Shown here piece after piece: positions 27,297 to 36,873 of a stretch of 64,000 nt of DNA. A program made the translations under genes and the position numbers. The stretch comes from Alcaligenes endophyticus. GTDB taxonomy: Bacteria > Pseudomonadota > Gammaproteobacteria > Burkholderiales > Burkholderiaceae_B. The stretch lies in contig NZ_JAPKND010000003.1 in the NCBI RefSeq assembly GCF_026344035.1, forward strand, positions 1 to 64,000, read 5' to 3'. Positions within the stretch are counted from its first letter, which is position 1. Every line of letters begins with the position of its first letter. The notes beneath the pieces were generated by a model. The model was not told the origin of the DNA. It was given only the letters and a program-made list of their open reading frames with translations, and made no database searches.

Positions 27297-28196
27297 TTAA
27301 GCCGCTAACTCCTGCATATCCAGCAACCATTGACGCAATAAGTCTTGCTCTAGCACAGGCAGCAATCGTAATGGCGCAGGCAAAACACTACTTCTTACTC
27401 GACCCAATAGCACGGCTAAGGTTGCCACCGTCCGCAGGCCACCGCCAAAACGCGCAAAGCAGTCCCATACAGGCTGCATGCGTGCTGATAAATCGCTAAG
27501 TTGCGCATGATCATTATTTCGGACTGCCTGCAAAATACGCAAACTAAGTTGTGGCAACAAACCAGCCAACGCGCTATACCAGAGCTCACAACCTGCGTAC
27601 AAGCCCTCGATCGCTACCCCATCACCGCTTACACCCACACTTACGTGCGACGGTAGCCCCTGCTTTAAGTGCGCGATGCGCGCCCGCATAGCCATCATAT
27701 CCTGCGTCATCCCACCTAACTTGATTGAGCTCACGTGTGGCAGAGCAGCGATGCTTTGCATCAATTCGACGCTGAACTCAAAACGCGTTGTGCGAGGGTT
27801 ATCGTAGATGACCAAAGGTACAGAAATATGTCGAGTCACCGTTTCATAGAGATCATAGACCTCGTCAGGATACAGTGGTTGATACGATACTGGCGCTAAC
27901 ATAAGCGCCCGGACTCCCACCTGCTGCGCATCCTCGGCTAATCTCAACACCTGCTGTAAACGTGTGTCTCCTATACTCACAAAAACAGGAATAGAGTCCG
28001 CATGTTGTACGCTAAGCTCTGTTATTCGGCGTCGATCGCCGCGGCTAAAATAGGCATAATTGCCCGTAGATCCCAATGCACCAATGGAATCTACCTTAGC
28101 TTGTGCTAACCGCTCGACCAATCCCACCAAGGATTTTTCGTCTAGTTTCTCTTCGTGCAATGGCGCTAATGGAAAAGCGCTTAAGCCAGTAAACAT
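27297..28196 (-). CDS. dihydrodipicolinate synthase (DapA) family aldolase/lyase
   Basis: A 299-residue TIM-barrel class I aldolase of the DapA/NAL family. The Schiff-base Lys lies in SSIKLGGM and the proton-relay Tyr in LVIYDNPRTT; GALGSTGNYAYFS forms the substrate loop near residue 42. It differs enough from housekeeping DapA (GTTGE loop) that another aldol or decarboxylating reaction is possible. It lies upstream of the LysE exporter and ddh on the same strand after a 113-base gap. A lysine-pathway role is suggested by context only. Confidence 0.78.
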   Translation of the reverse strand: MFTGLSAFPLAPLHEEKLDEKSLVGLVERLAQAKVDSIGALGSTGNYAYFSRGDRRRITELSVQHADSIPVFVSIGDTRLQQVLRLAEDAQQVGVRALMLAPVSYQPLYPDEVYDLYETVTRHISVPLVIYDNPRTTRFEFSVELMQSIAALPHVSSIKLGGMTQDMMAMRARIAHLKQGLPSHVSVGVSGDGVAIEGLYAGCELWYSALAGLLPQLSLRILQAVRNNDHAQLSDLSARMQPVWDCFARFGGGLRTVATLAVLLGRVRSSVLPAPLRLLPVLEQDLLRQWLLDMQELAA

Positions 28197-28280
28197 AACA
28201 GCCTCAACGAAACAAAGTGCAATAGACCAATTAGTATAGCTAAGGAACTATCTTTGTCATAGGTCAAAATAAAAGAGCAA

Positions 28281-28310
28281 AAAAACCCCTGACCTTATGG
28301 GGCCAGGGGC
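28281..28310 (-). terminator. terminator after CoA-transferase gene
   Basis: On the minus strand GCCCCTG and CAGGGG pair (28304-28310 with 28286-28291), with further G-C pairs after an A/C mismatch. The stem is followed by a run of T residues. It is positioned about 70 bases after the stop of the CoA-transferase gene. Confidence 0.7.
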
Positions 28311-28377
28311 AAACAGGCTGGAGACTCACTGCTTAACTGTTTGTAGACTGACTTACAAACAAACTACCACCTGAAAT

Positions 28378-29892
28378 CTATACCATCTCCAGTTCGGGTT
28401 GTGCTACATGCATAGACCCTGTTGCTTGAAAACGGTCATGCCAAGACAAAGCTTCGTGTAAAATATGGGGTGTATGCCCGCCACGCTTACAGGCACGCTG
28501 GTAATAATCCAAGAGTTCAGTGCGATAATCCGGATGAGCACAATGCTCGATGACCAACAAGGCTCGCTCTCGTGGTGCCAAACCTCGTAAATCGGCCAAG
28601 CCCCACTCAGTAACCAGAATATCCACATCGTGCTCGGTATGATCCACATGAGAAACCATAGGCACCACGCTAGAAATATCACCATTTTTTGCGACAGACT
28701 TACTCACAAAAAATGCTAAATGTGCATTACGGGCAAAGTCACCGGAGCCACCTATACCGTTCATCATTTGTGTGCCACAAACGTGTGTAGAGTTCACATT
28801 CCCGTAGATATCGAACTCTAGAGCCGTATTGATTGCGATAACCCCTAAACGACGCACCAGCTCAGGGTGATTGCTAATTTCTTGAGGGCGCAGTACCACC
28901 TTATCGCGATATTGCTCTAGATTTTCTAGGAAGTGCTGAGTTTTTTCTGCTGACAAGGTCAAGGAAGAGGCAGAAGCAAAACTTAATTGCCCTGAATCTA
29001 GCAGAGCAATAGCACTGTCTTGCAGCACTTCTGAATACATGGTCATGTCGTGAAATGGCGAATCTAACAAGCCATATGTCACTGCATTAGCGATGTTTCC
29101 TATACCCACCTGCAAAGGTAGCAAGGAAGGGCCAAGCTTGCCTTGCGCAACTTCTTGCTCCAAAAAGCGCACAATATGCCCTGCGATTGCCTGTGTCTCA
29201 CCATCGGGCGGCGTCACGGTAGAGTAGCTATCAGGGGTATGCGTGATAATAATACCAACGATACGTTCGGGATCGATAGCAATGGCTGTGCTGCCAATAC
29301 GCTGTCCTACCTGAGTCAGCGCAATCGGTTGACGTCCAGGTCTCGCTTCAGGTACGTAGATATCATGCAAGCCTTCTAAAGCTAACGGCATGCTAAGGTT
29401 AATTTCAACAATAATCTGTTTTGCTTGCTGTACAAAGCTAGCGCTATTACCCACCGAGGTACTAGGAACAATCGCCCCTTCTGCGGTAATCGCCACCGCC
29501 TCGACGACAGCAACGTCAATCGCAGGTATATGTCCGCTACGCAACTGTTCGGCAGTCAAGGACAAGTGCTGATCAATAAACAAGACCTCGCCTTGATTAA
29601 TCTTTTTACGTAGTGTTGGGTCCACCTGAAAAGGCATACGCTTAGCTAATACACCAGCTTGCGCCATAACTGCATCACTATCGTGCCCCAACGAGGCCCC
29701 CGTTAACAAATTGAGCTTTAAGCGGCCAGTGCTCGCCTTACGAGCCAAGGCCTGCGGTACAGCTTTACAATCTCCTGCACGAGTAAAACCACTCATACCT
29801 ACTGTCATGCCATCTTGAATACTTTCTACCGCCTGATCGGCGGTCATAACTTTATTCAAGAGTTGCGGATAGCGTATACGCTCGGTGTACAT
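28378..29892 (-). CDS. acetyl-CoA hydrolase/acetate CoA-transferase family protein
   Basis: A 504-residue protein of the Cat1/AarC/ScpC family, which moves CoA between succinyl-CoA (or propionyl-CoA) and acetate through a glutamyl-CoA intermediate. TVGMSGFTRAGDCKAVPQAL near the start, EFDIYGNVNSTHVCGTQMMNG and GIGGSGDFARNAHLAFF are family segments. The C-terminal part has VTEWGLADLRGL. It is divergent from a LysR regulator at 30077. The choice of acyl donor cannot be read from the sequence. The pta-ackA pair at 39087-41233 is a second acetate route in this genome. Confidence 0.85.
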   Translation of the reverse strand: MYTERIRYPQLLNKVMTADQAVESIQDGMTVGMSGFTRAGDCKAVPQALARKASTGRLKLNLLTGASLGHDSDAVMAQAGVLAKRMPFQVDPTLRKKINQGEVLFIDQHLSLTAEQLRSGHIPAIDVAVVEAVAITAEGAIVPSTSVGNSASFVQQAKQIIVEINLSMPLALEGLHDIYVPEARPGRQPIALTQVGQRIGSTAIAIDPERIVGIIITHTPDSYSTVTPPDGETQAIAGHIVRFLEQEVAQGKLGPSLLPLQVGIGNIANAVTYGLLDSPFHDMTMYSEVLQDSAIALLDSGQLSFASASSLTLSAEKTQHFLENLEQYRDKVVLRPQEISNHPELVRRLGVIAINTALEFDIYGNVNSTHVCGTQMMNGIGGSGDFARNAHLAFFVSKSVAKNGDISSVVPMVSHVDHTEHDVDILVTEWGLADLRGLAPRERALLVIEHCAHPDYRTELLDYYQRACKRGGHTPHILHEALSWHDRFQATGSMHVAQPELEMV

Positions 29893-30076
29893 CTTGTGCT
29901 CCTGTAAGCAGGTAATCTGTGCCTAATGCAGCAGGCCCTGAATTTTTTCAGATTTTCTTGTTAGAAAGAGCCAGCTATACCGTGCTTCTTTCATATGCCT
30001 GCAGCTTAGCATCGACACAATGAATACAAGGCATGATATAAAGTCGTTTTGTTCATGACCACTTAAAAGATTCTGT

Positions 30077-30991
30077 ATGGATCTACGCTCCCTACGTTAC
30101 TTTGTTGAGACCGTTAAGCTACGCAGCTTCACCGCTGCAGCAAAAAGCTTAGGTGTCACCCAATCGACCATTAGCAAAATGATTCGGCAGTTGGAGGGCA
30201 GTCTAGGCGAGCCCTTGCTGATTCGTGACCACAGACAGTTTCAACTTACCGATTGCGGGCGCGTTGTCATGGAGCAGGCACAAGACATCTTGCAAAGAGT
30301 GCAACGTCTCCACACTGAACTGCACGAAGTACAAGCCTTGCAGCGCGGTCGATTAGATATTGGCATTCCGCCCATGATTAACATACTGTTTACCGAAGTG
30401 CTGCAGCAGTTTACGTCTACCTATCCACACATTGAATTGAACCTGCACGAAGACACCGGCATGGGTATAGAAGCATTGGTCAGTAATGGCGGGCTGGAAA
30501 TGGGTATGAGCATCTTACCTATCAATCCTGATCCGGCCATCACATGCAGTCCGGTTGCGCGCCATGAAGTCTGGGCCATGGGTCACAAAAGCTGTTTTAA
30601 ACACTTGCGCCCCCATATCACTCTGGCCGAGTTGGCCGCCAGTCCCTTAATTTTCTTAAATGACGACTTTGCTCTGACCCGCAGTCTTCGCTTAGCTTTT
30701 GCACAGGCTGGCCTGCAAATTAACATTCATGCTCAAAGCGGACATTGGGATTGGGTCGCAGCAATGGCACAAGCTGGCATGGGCATTGCACTACTGCCAG
30801 AACCCTTTGTCAGCCGTGCCGCCACTCCAGATACCCATATAACCCGGATCAGAGACCCCGAACTGTATTGGGATGTTGCATTACTATGGAATGGGCGCTA
30901 CTTATCATTAGCGGCACGCGCTTGGTTAGAGATTTGTCAACAACGCTTAGGCAAACAATGGCTAGACCTTAATTTGCCTGATAATAATTAA
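30077..30991 (+). CDS. LysR-family transcriptional regulator
   Basis: A 304-residue LysR-type regulator: N-terminal winged helix-turn-helix (residues 1-60; FTAAAKSLGVTQSTISKMIRQLE) and a type 2 periplasmic-binding-like effector domain (about 88-295). It is divergent from the CoA-transferase gene across 184 bases, which contain a small dyad (TTTCT-N4-AGAAA, 29954-29967). Regulation of that gene and an organic-acid effector are likely but inferred. Confidence 0.88.
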   Translation: MDLRSLRYFVETVKLRSFTAAAKSLGVTQSTISKMIRQLEGSLGEPLLIRDHRQFQLTDCGRVVMEQAQDILQRVQRLHTELHEVQALQRGRLDIGIPPMINILFTEVLQQFTSTYPHIELNLHEDTGMGIEALVSNGGLEMGMSILPINPDPAITCSPVARHEVWAMGHKSCFKHLRPHITLAELAASPLIFLNDDFALTRSLRLAFAQAGLQINIHAQSGHWDWVAAMAQAGMGIALLPEPFVSRAATPDTHITRIRDPELYWDVALLWNGRYLSLAARAWLEICQQRLGKQWLDLNLPDNN

Positions 30992-31008
30992 ATCACAAGC
31001 CGTAAGAA

Positions 31009-31039
31009 AGACCTGGTAAACACGTTGTTTACCAGGTCT
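31009..31039. terminator. hairpin between LysR gene and ahpF
   Basis: A perfect 13-bp stem AGACCTGGTAAAC/GTTTACCAGGTCT (31009-31021, 31027-31039) with a 5-base loop separates two convergent genes. On the minus strand the stem is followed by TTTCTT. There is no T run on the plus side, so termination is clearer for ahpF. Confidence 0.75.
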
Positions 31040-31083
31040 ATGTAGGCCAATGCTAAGGAAGCGGACTCATACCGGCAGAGCCT

Positions 31084-32676
31084 TTACACCGTAACTGTTT
31101 CCTCTTGTGGCTGATCTTCTTCAACAGACGCTCGAATCATGTAATCAAAAGCACTTAACGCTGCTTTAGCACCTTCTCCAGCGGCAATAATAATTTGCTT
31201 AAACGGAACCGTCGTAACGTCTCCAGCTGCAAACACTCCTGCTAAAGAAGTAGCCCCCCGCACATCGACTTCGATCTCACCAAAGCGCGACAACGTGACT
31301 TCGCTTTCTTTAAGCCACTCAGTATTGGGTACCAATCCAATTTGTACAAAAATACCATCCAGTTGCAATTGCTTAGACTCGTGTGTGGAGCGATCTTTAT
31401 AAATCAGACCCGTTACTTTCTGCCCATCGCCCAACACCTCAGTAGTTTGTGCCATCGTTAAAATAGTAACGTTGGGCAAACTGCGCAATTTACGTTGTAG
31501 TACTTCGTCAGCACGTAGCTCCGCGCCAAACTCTAGCAAGGTTACTGACTTCACTAAACCAGCCAGGTCAATCGCCGCCTCAACGCCTGAGTTACCGCCG
31601 CCAACTACCGCGACATCCTTACCTTTAAATAAGGGGCCATCACAATGAGGGCAATAGGCCACCCCTCGATTACGATACTCTTGCTCGCCTGGGACGTTCA
31701 GCTCACGCCAGCGTGCTCCTGTTGCCAGAACGACGGTTTTGGCTTTCAATGTACCACCACCATCGATATCAACTTGAACTTGCTTGCCCACACGCCGTAT
31801 ACCTGCTGCACGATGCAAATTCATCACATCTACATCATAAGTTTTAACGTGTTGCTCTAAGGCAGTCGCAAATTTAGGGCCTTCGGTTTCGATCACAGAA
31901 ATATAGTTTTCGATGGACATCGTATCTAACACTTGTCCACCAAAACGCTCAGCGACGACACCTGTACGTATACCTTTACGTGCAGCATAAATAGCTGCGG
32001 CTGCTCCAGCAGGGCCACCGCCTACCACAAGCACATCAAATTCGTCTTTAGCATCCAATGCTTCAGCACGAGCTTCGGTATTGCCAGCACCTAATTTGGC
32101 GAGTAGCTCTTCTGCGCTAGCACGACCTGAGTGAAAGTTCTCACCATTTAGAAACACACTGGGCACCGCCATCACTTGGCGTGCATCTACCTCGTCTTGG
32201 AATAATGCTCCATCGATGGAAATATGCTTGATGCGCGGATTGATGATAGACATCGCATTGAGCGCTTGCACCACATCGGGACAATTCTGACAAGACAGCG
32301 AAAAATAGGTTTCAAAAACATAGTCGCCGGGCAGGTTACGGATTTGCTCTACCACGGCATCATCTAACTTAACGGGGTGTCCACCCACTTGCAATAAGGC
32401 CAATACCAAAGAGGTAAACTCGTGCCCCATCGGTAGACCAGCAAAACTAACACGAACATCACTGTCCACTCGTGCAATCGTAAAAGAAGGCTTACGTGCA
32501 TCCGCAGTAGAGTTTTCGATAAAGGTAACCTTATCGGACAAGCCAGCTATCTCTTGCAGGAGAGTGCGCAACTCCGCGGACTTTGGGGTGGAGTCCAGAG
32601 ACGCGATCAACTCGATGGGATAGACCAGCTTCTCAAGATAAGCTTGTAATTGAGTTTTGAGGTTTGCATCTAACAT
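31084..32676 (-). CDS. ahpF: alkyl hydroperoxide reductase subunit F
   Basis: AhpF is the NADH-dependent flavoprotein that reduces AhpC. The 530-residue protein has an N-terminal double-thioredoxin domain (CQNCPDVV, about residue 130), an FAD site ([17 protein letters not shown], about 215), the redox pair in [13 protein letters not shown] (about 345) and an NADH site ([12 protein letters not shown]). Length is normal. It lies 111 bases after ahpC on the same strand. The gap holds two G+C-rich dyads (around 32713-32730 and 32739-32755) that may lower ahpF relative to ahpC. Confidence 0.95.
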   Translation of the reverse strand: MLDANLKTQLQAYLEKLVYPIELIASLDSTPKSAELRTLLQEIAGLSDKVTFIENSTADARKPSFTIARVDSDVRVSFAGLPMGHEFTSLVLALLQVGGHPVKLDDAVVEQIRNLPGDYVFETYFSLSCQNCPDVVQALNAMSIINPRIKHISIDGALFQDEVDARQVMAVPSVFLNGENFHSGRASAEELLAKLGAGNTEARAEALDAKDEFDVLVVGGGPAGAAAAIYAARKGIRTGVVAERFGGQVLDTMSIENYISVIETEGPKFATALEQHVKTYDVDVMNLHRAAGIRRVGKQVQVDIDGGGTLKAKTVVLATGARWRELNVPGEQEYRNRGVAYCPHCDGPLFKGKDVAVVGGGNSGVEAAIDLAGLVKSVTLLEFGAELRADEVLQRKLRSLPNVTILTMAQTTEVLGDGQKVTGLIYKDRSTHESKQLQLDGIFVQIGLVPNTEWLKESEVTLSRFGEIEVDVRGATSLAGVFAAGDVTTVPFKQIIIAAGEGAKAALSAFDYMIRASVEEDQPQEETVTV

Positions 32677-32787
32677 AGTAAGAGCGCCTTTTCCTGTAGA
32701 AATATGTGATAGGAGCCGGCCTAACCGGCCCCCGATCAGGCATCCCTAAGAATGCCCACCTATGCTGTTATCAATGATTGATATAGC

Positions 32788-33351
32788 TTAGATTTTGCCA
32801 ACCAAGTCCAGGGAAGGAGTCAAGGTAGCAGCACCTTCTTGCCATTTAGCAGGACACACTTGGCCTGGGTTGTTCGCTACGTACTGAGCAGCTTTCACTT
32901 TACGCAACAACTCGGAAGCATCACGACCGATACCGTTGTCATGGATTTCCAAAATTTTGATTTGACCTTCTGGGTTCACTACGAACGTACCACGCAGAGC
33001 CAAACCCTCTTCTTCAATTAGTACATCGAAGTTACGAGCCAGCAAGTGAGTGGGGTCACCAACTAGTGGGTAGTTCACTTTTTTGATGGCCTCGGACGTG
33101 TCGTGCCAAGCTTTGTGAGCAAAGTGTGTATCAGTCGATACACCGTAGATTTCTACGCCTAGTTTCTGGAACTCAGCGTAATGATCGGCCAGATCTTCCA
33201 ACTCGGTAGGACATACGAACGTGAAGTCAGCTGGGTAAAACACAAAGACAGACCATTTGCCAGCAACAGTTTCATTACTAATATCAACAAATTTACCGTT
33301 GTGGTAAGCCGTTGCAGTAAAAGGTTTAATAGTGGTGTTGATCAAAGACAT
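32788..33351 (-). CDS. ahpC: alkyl hydroperoxide reductase subunit C (peroxiredoxin)
   Basis: AhpC reduces hydrogen peroxide, organic peroxides and peroxynitrite. The 187-residue typical 2-Cys peroxiredoxin has the peroxidatic Cys in [16 protein letters not shown] (about 47) and the resolving Cys in GQVCPAKW (about 166). [20 protein letters not shown] is a typical start. It is first in the ahpC-ahpF unit, with a strong promoter and a possible OxyR site upstream. Confidence 0.97.
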   Translation of the reverse strand: MSLINTTIKPFTATAYHNGKFVDISNETVAGKWSVFVFYPADFTFVCPTELEDLADHYAEFQKLGVEIYGVSTDTHFAHKAWHDTSEAIKKVNYPLVGDPTHLLARNFDVLIEEEGLALRGTFVVNPEGQIKILEIHDNGIGRDASELLRKVKAAQYVANNPGQVCPAKWQEGAATLTPSLDLVGKI

Positions 33352-33390
33352 GTTAGCTCCAATTAGCGGTTAACAATTGACAGTAAGTTC

Positions 33391-33425
33391 ATTATAGAAA
33401 AACGCTATTTATAAGTAAAATTGAT
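33391..33425 (-). promoter_or_regulatory. ahpC promoter with OxyR-like half site
   Basis: On the minus strand a perfect TATAAT (33391-33396) lies 40 bases before the ahpC start. ATAG-N7-CTAT (33394-33408), matching one OxyR half-site pattern in sequence and spacing, overlaps the -10/-35 spacer. The next expected half (about 33416-33430) is poorly conserved. The promoter is convincing; OxyR control is only suggested, though it is well known for ahpC elsewhere. Confidence 0.45.
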
Positions 33426-33550
33426 TAAAACAATCAACTCAATTGACGTTAGCTATCGAACAGTGCGCAAAAAAAGCATAAGCGCCTGCACAATACTAAC
33501 AAGAAGCCCATGAAATTACCATCGCATCTGCCAAAAACCCTACGCTAGGC

Positions 33551-34960
33551 TTAGCTTTCCAGACAGCGCCGAAAGGCCTCCCAAAACATAGGCTTATCCG
33601 CCAAGGCCGCCGAAAAACGTAAATACGCAGTAGGCGCTTGGTCGGGAAAAAATAAATTTCCTGAAACAAGGGTATGCCTTTCTGTGTGCAGACGCTTTAC
33701 GATACTTTCACTATCGCAGCCCACGTTAACCCAAGCGAACATACCTCCAATGGGCTTAAAATCAGGTTGCAACCCTAAAGCAGCGAGTCTATCCAGTGTT
33801 TGCTCCAAGCCTTCTGCGGCCAAATAACGCATACGCTGCACAAACCTTCTTTGCTGGCCTTCACTCAACAATCTGTGCACAACGCGCTCGGTAAGCTCTG
33901 GCGTTGTCATGCCCGATAGCATTTTCAAACGAACTAAGGCTTCTATACATTCAGGGTTCGCCGCCACATACGCCGTACGTAACCCTGCCGCTAACACTTT
34001 AGAATACCCCCCCACTAAAATGACACGCTGCAACTGATCCAATTGCGCCAGTCTATAGGCGGAACCCGGGTGTAGCTCGCTAAAGGTGTCATCTTCAATA
34101 AAGAAAAAGTCATACCGCTCAGCTAATTGCAATAACTGGTGAGCCTTGGCCAAACTCAAACTGGAGCCAGTCGGATTGTGCACCACAGAATTAATAATCA
34201 TCAGCACCGGACGATGCGTTTGCACTAACTGCTCCATTTTTCGCATATCAGGCCCATCTGCAAGCCGTGGCACGCCTACCACCTTGACTCCCCCCAAGGC
34301 TAAACGTGCAAACACCAAATACCACGCCGGCTCCTCAACTAATACACAGTCGCCTGGTTTGACGCTATGGCGCAGTATTAAGTCCAAAGCGTGCGTCACG
34401 CCTGAGCACAACAACAACTGACGGTCTGGGTGGGCATGGATACCCGCCTGATCAAGTTGTGTGGCGATATGTCGACGCAAAGGCGCGTACCCATGAGAAT
34501 GCCCATAATCCAGTAATCCGCTACCTGCATTGCGCCCCACATGCCTGACAGCCGATAGCACCCGCTCGTGATCTAACCAATTCTTAGGCACACCCGCGCC
34601 TTCGTTCTGCCCCATAAAAGCAGCCAACATCCATTGCGTATCCACTCGTCCTGAGTGCGCTAACTGCAACGGCATCTCGGGCTCACGCCGTTCTGTTCGC
34701 GCACGAACGTAAAAGCCTGAATAAGGTCGCGATTCGATGAGCCCCTGTGCCATCAAGCGTTCGTAGACAGTCACCACAGTATGGGTGCTGATGTGCCAAC
34801 GTTTGGCCAAAGAACGTACAGAAGGCAGGCGCGCTCCACTACGCAACTGTGCAATCTCACTTTGTAAACGTGTGAGCACTTGCTCACTCACGCGCTGTCC
34901 CTGCCCACGAGCTGGCCGCCATTCGGTATTATGCAAAATTTTTCCCTCTGTATTGATCAA
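33551..34960 (-). CDS. MocR-type GntR/aminotransferase regulator
   Basis: A MocR-family regulator of up to 469 residues: an N-terminal GntR winged helix (about 25-90; LPSVRSLAKRWHISTHTVVTVYERL) fused to a fold-type I aminotransferase domain (about 110-469). The PLP-binding Lys is in GGYSKVLAAGLR. Such proteins bind PLP or its adducts and control a neighbouring gene. The TTG start at 34960 overlaps a likely operator; GTG 34891, preceded by AGGGA, is a good alternative (446 residues). It is divergent from an EamA transporter, the likely target. Confidence 0.87.
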   Translation of the reverse strand: MINTEGKILHNTEWRPARGQGQRVSEQVLTRLQSEIAQLRSGARLPSVRSLAKRWHISTHTVVTVYERLMAQGLIESRPYSGFYVRARTERREPEMPLQLAHSGRVDTQWMLAAFMGQNEGAGVPKNWLDHERVLSAVRHVGRNAGSGLLDYGHSHGYAPLRRHIATQLDQAGIHAHPDRQLLLCSGVTHALDLILRHSVKPGDCVLVEEPAWYLVFARLALGGVKVVGVPRLADGPDMRKMEQLVQTHRPVLMIINSVVHNPTGSSLSLAKAHQLLQLAERYDFFFIEDDTFSELHPGSAYRLAQLDQLQRVILVGGYSKVLAAGLRTAYVAANPECIEALVRLKMLSGMTTPELTERVVHRLLSEGQQRRFVQRMRYLAAEGLEQTLDRLAALGLQPDFKPIGGMFAWVNVGCDSESIVKRLHTERHTLVSGNLFFPDQAPTAYLRFSAALADKPMFWEAFRRCLES

Positions 34961-35013
34961 TCCCCCAATACAGTTAGAACATCTGACTGCGCAACTGTAT
35001 TGCTTCTGTACTG
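34948..35013. promoter_or_regulatory. four CTGTAYTG boxes, likely MocR operator
   Basis: CTGTATTG occurs at 34948-34955, inverted (CAATACAG) at 34966-34973, and direct again at 34995-35002, with CTGTACTG at 35006-35013 (11 bp, one helical turn, apart). All lie in or beside the 103-base gap between the divergent MocR and EamA genes. Repeated short boxes with both direct and inverted order are typical of MocR operators. Confidence 0.65.
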
Positions 35014-35063
35014 TTATTTACTTTACGCTAAAAGCACATTGTCGCCCACCGAGTAGAACCACT

Positions 35064-35954
35064 ATGCCCCGAGCATCCCCTGCTAGTGCCACGCTGACCA
35101 ACGATAGTTGGCACGCCTACGCTTACGCTTTTTTAGGCGTTGCCATTTTCTCGTTCACGTTGCCGATGAGCCGTTTAGCCGTCGCAGAATACAACCCTTG
35201 GTTACTAGCCATGTTACGGGGCGCAATCGGTGGCTCAGCCGCCGCCGTGATTTTATTGTGTACACGCAGTCGCTTCCCGAACCAAGCTGAATGGCGCAAT
35301 ATCTTAATCGCCTGCTCGGGGCTAATCTTAGGCTGGCCCCTGCTTTCAAACTTAGCTTTGCAGACCGTTCCCTCTTCTCAGGCCGCTGTACTTATTGGCA
35401 CTATCCCTTTTTTCACCGCCTTGTTTGCTTCGTTTCACAGCGGACAACGCTTAAGCGCCCGCTTTTGGGGGTGGTGTATCTTGGGCACGCTGTTAGTACT
35501 GACATATGCCCTACACAGTAGTGGCTGGAGCGTACATAAAGGGCATCTTTATTTACTGCTAGGTTCGGCCTTTTCAGGCGTGGGATACGCCTATGGGGGA
35601 TTAGTCGCCAAAACCTTGAGTGGCTGGCGTACCATCTGTTGGTGCCAAGCTATCAGCTTACCTTTAACTATTCCTGTCAGCATTTACTTAACCAGCGACA
35701 TGCCTGAACTGCCCAGCCCTAGCGCCACCGGCGCTATGCTTTACTTGGCGCTGATGTCCTCTTTATTCGGTTTCTTTCCTTGGTATAAGGCAATGGCGAT
35801 TGGCAATGTGGCCAAAATTGGACAAGTGCAGCTATTACAACCTTTTATGGCTATCGTCATCTCCGCACTGTGGTTGCAAGAGCAGGTCAGTTTATTGACT
35901 TGGGGGAGTTGTCTACTGATTGTCTTAATCATCGCCGCCAGCCGTAAGTCATAA
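35064..35954 (+). CDS. EamA/DMT-family transporter
   Basis: A 296-residue inner-membrane protein with ten predicted helices in two EamA repeats (about 14-142 and 155-290). The drug/metabolite transporter family exports amino acids and other metabolites; here the substrate is unknown. ATG 35064 (MPRASPASATLTNDSW) is chosen; the frame is open about 280 bases upstream, but that part covers the operator region and the start of the divergent gene. It is probably controlled by the MocR regulator. Confidence 0.85.
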   Translation: MPRASPASATLTNDSWHAYAYAFLGVAIFSFTLPMSRLAVAEYNPWLLAMLRGAIGGSAAAVILLCTRSRFPNQAEWRNILIACSGLILGWPLLSNLALQTVPSSQAAVLIGTIPFFTALFASFHSGQRLSARFWGWCILGTLLVLTYALHSSGWSVHKGHLYLLLGSAFSGVGYAYGGLVAKTLSGWRTICWCQAISLPLTIPVSIYLTSDMPELPSPSATGAMLYLALMSSLFGFFPWYKAMAIGNVAKIGQVQLLQPFMAIVISALWLQEQVSLLTWGSCLLIVLIIAASRKS

Positions 35955-36135
35955 GCTCAGTAAACACTCTACATACCTCCTTGGTATATGGAGCTAACCA
36001 ATAGTTCGTTCACCTACCGGCTCAAGCCGTTCAAACTAAGCAATCCTACATCGCTATTATTGCCTACCTGAGTCGGCCTTTTTAGTGCACCGCCGCTATG
36101 AGCTCACTGCCTCAGGATATGCCGGATGACTTATT

Positions 36136-36864
36136 GTGAACCAAGCCAACACTTCCCTTGACAAGCCTACCCTTCTGCTATGGAAGCAATTGCGCGCTGA
36201 TATAGAGCATATTGCACAAACGCATCCCGATGCAGTGTTTGCCAGTTCCATGGCGGCTGAAGACATGATAATTTTCCATGCTTTAGCGCTGTATGCACCG
36301 GAACTGAACACCTTTTCTTTAGATACGGGACGTCTTCATGACGAGACCATCGCCATGGCTGCTCGCATACGAGATCATTACCAACGCGAAGTCATCTTTT
36401 ATCATCCTAACCCGGAACGCCTTCAAGCCCATATTCGTCAACACGGGCAATACGCGTTCTACGATAGCATCGCGTTACGCAAAGAATGTTGCCAGATTCG
36501 TAAGGTCGAGCCTTTGCGTCAAGCTCTTAAGAACCGCTCCGCTTGGATTACTGGACAACGACGCGAACAGTCGCTAAGCCGCGCTGAGCTGCACAAGCAA
36601 GAGTATGACGCAGCCTTTGGCCTGACTAAATTCAATCCCCTAGCGGAGTGGAGCAACGAGCAAGTTTGGGCGATTATTCACGGCCTGCATATTCCCTACA
36701 ACCCCCTTCATGATCAAGGCTACCCCTCTATAGGGTGTGAGCCCTGCACGCGTGCCATTCGTCCCAACGAGGACATACGCGCTGGGCGCTGGTGGTGGGA
36801 GCAACGCGACACGCTGGAATGTGGCCTGCATGCCAGCAATCTAACGACCTCCACCAACACATAA
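36136..36864 (+). CDS. cysH: adenylyl-sulfate reductase (CysH, APS type)
   Basis: The enzyme reduces activated sulfate to sulfite with thioredoxin. The 242-residue protein has a PP-loop-like start (FASSMAAEDMI), a CC pair (KECCQIRKVEP), a CxxC (GCEPCTRAI) and the C-terminal catalytic ECGLH. The four cysteines that bind a [4Fe-4S] cluster mark it as using APS rather than PAPS. GTG 36136 is the start. cysD follows after 9 bases, and no APS kinase gene is nearby, which agrees with direct APS use. Confidence 0.93.
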   Translation: MNQANTSLDKPTLLLWKQLRADIEHIAQTHPDAVFASSMAAEDMIIFHALALYAPELNTFSLDTGRLHDETIAMAARIRDHYQREVIFYHPNPERLQAHIRQHGQYAFYDSIALRKECCQIRKVEPLRQALKNRSAWITGQRREQSLSRAELHKQEYDAAFGLTKFNPLAEWSNEQVWAIIHGLHIPYNPLHDQGYPSIGCEPCTRAIRPNEDIRAGRWWWEQRDTLECGLHASNLTTSTNT

Positions 36865-36873
36865 AGGACTCTT

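Noticed and set aside
32713-32755. G+C-rich dyads between ahpC and ahpF as a full terminator
   Set aside because: Stems are only about five base pairs with no T run; at most they attenuate, so they are mentioned under ahpF only.
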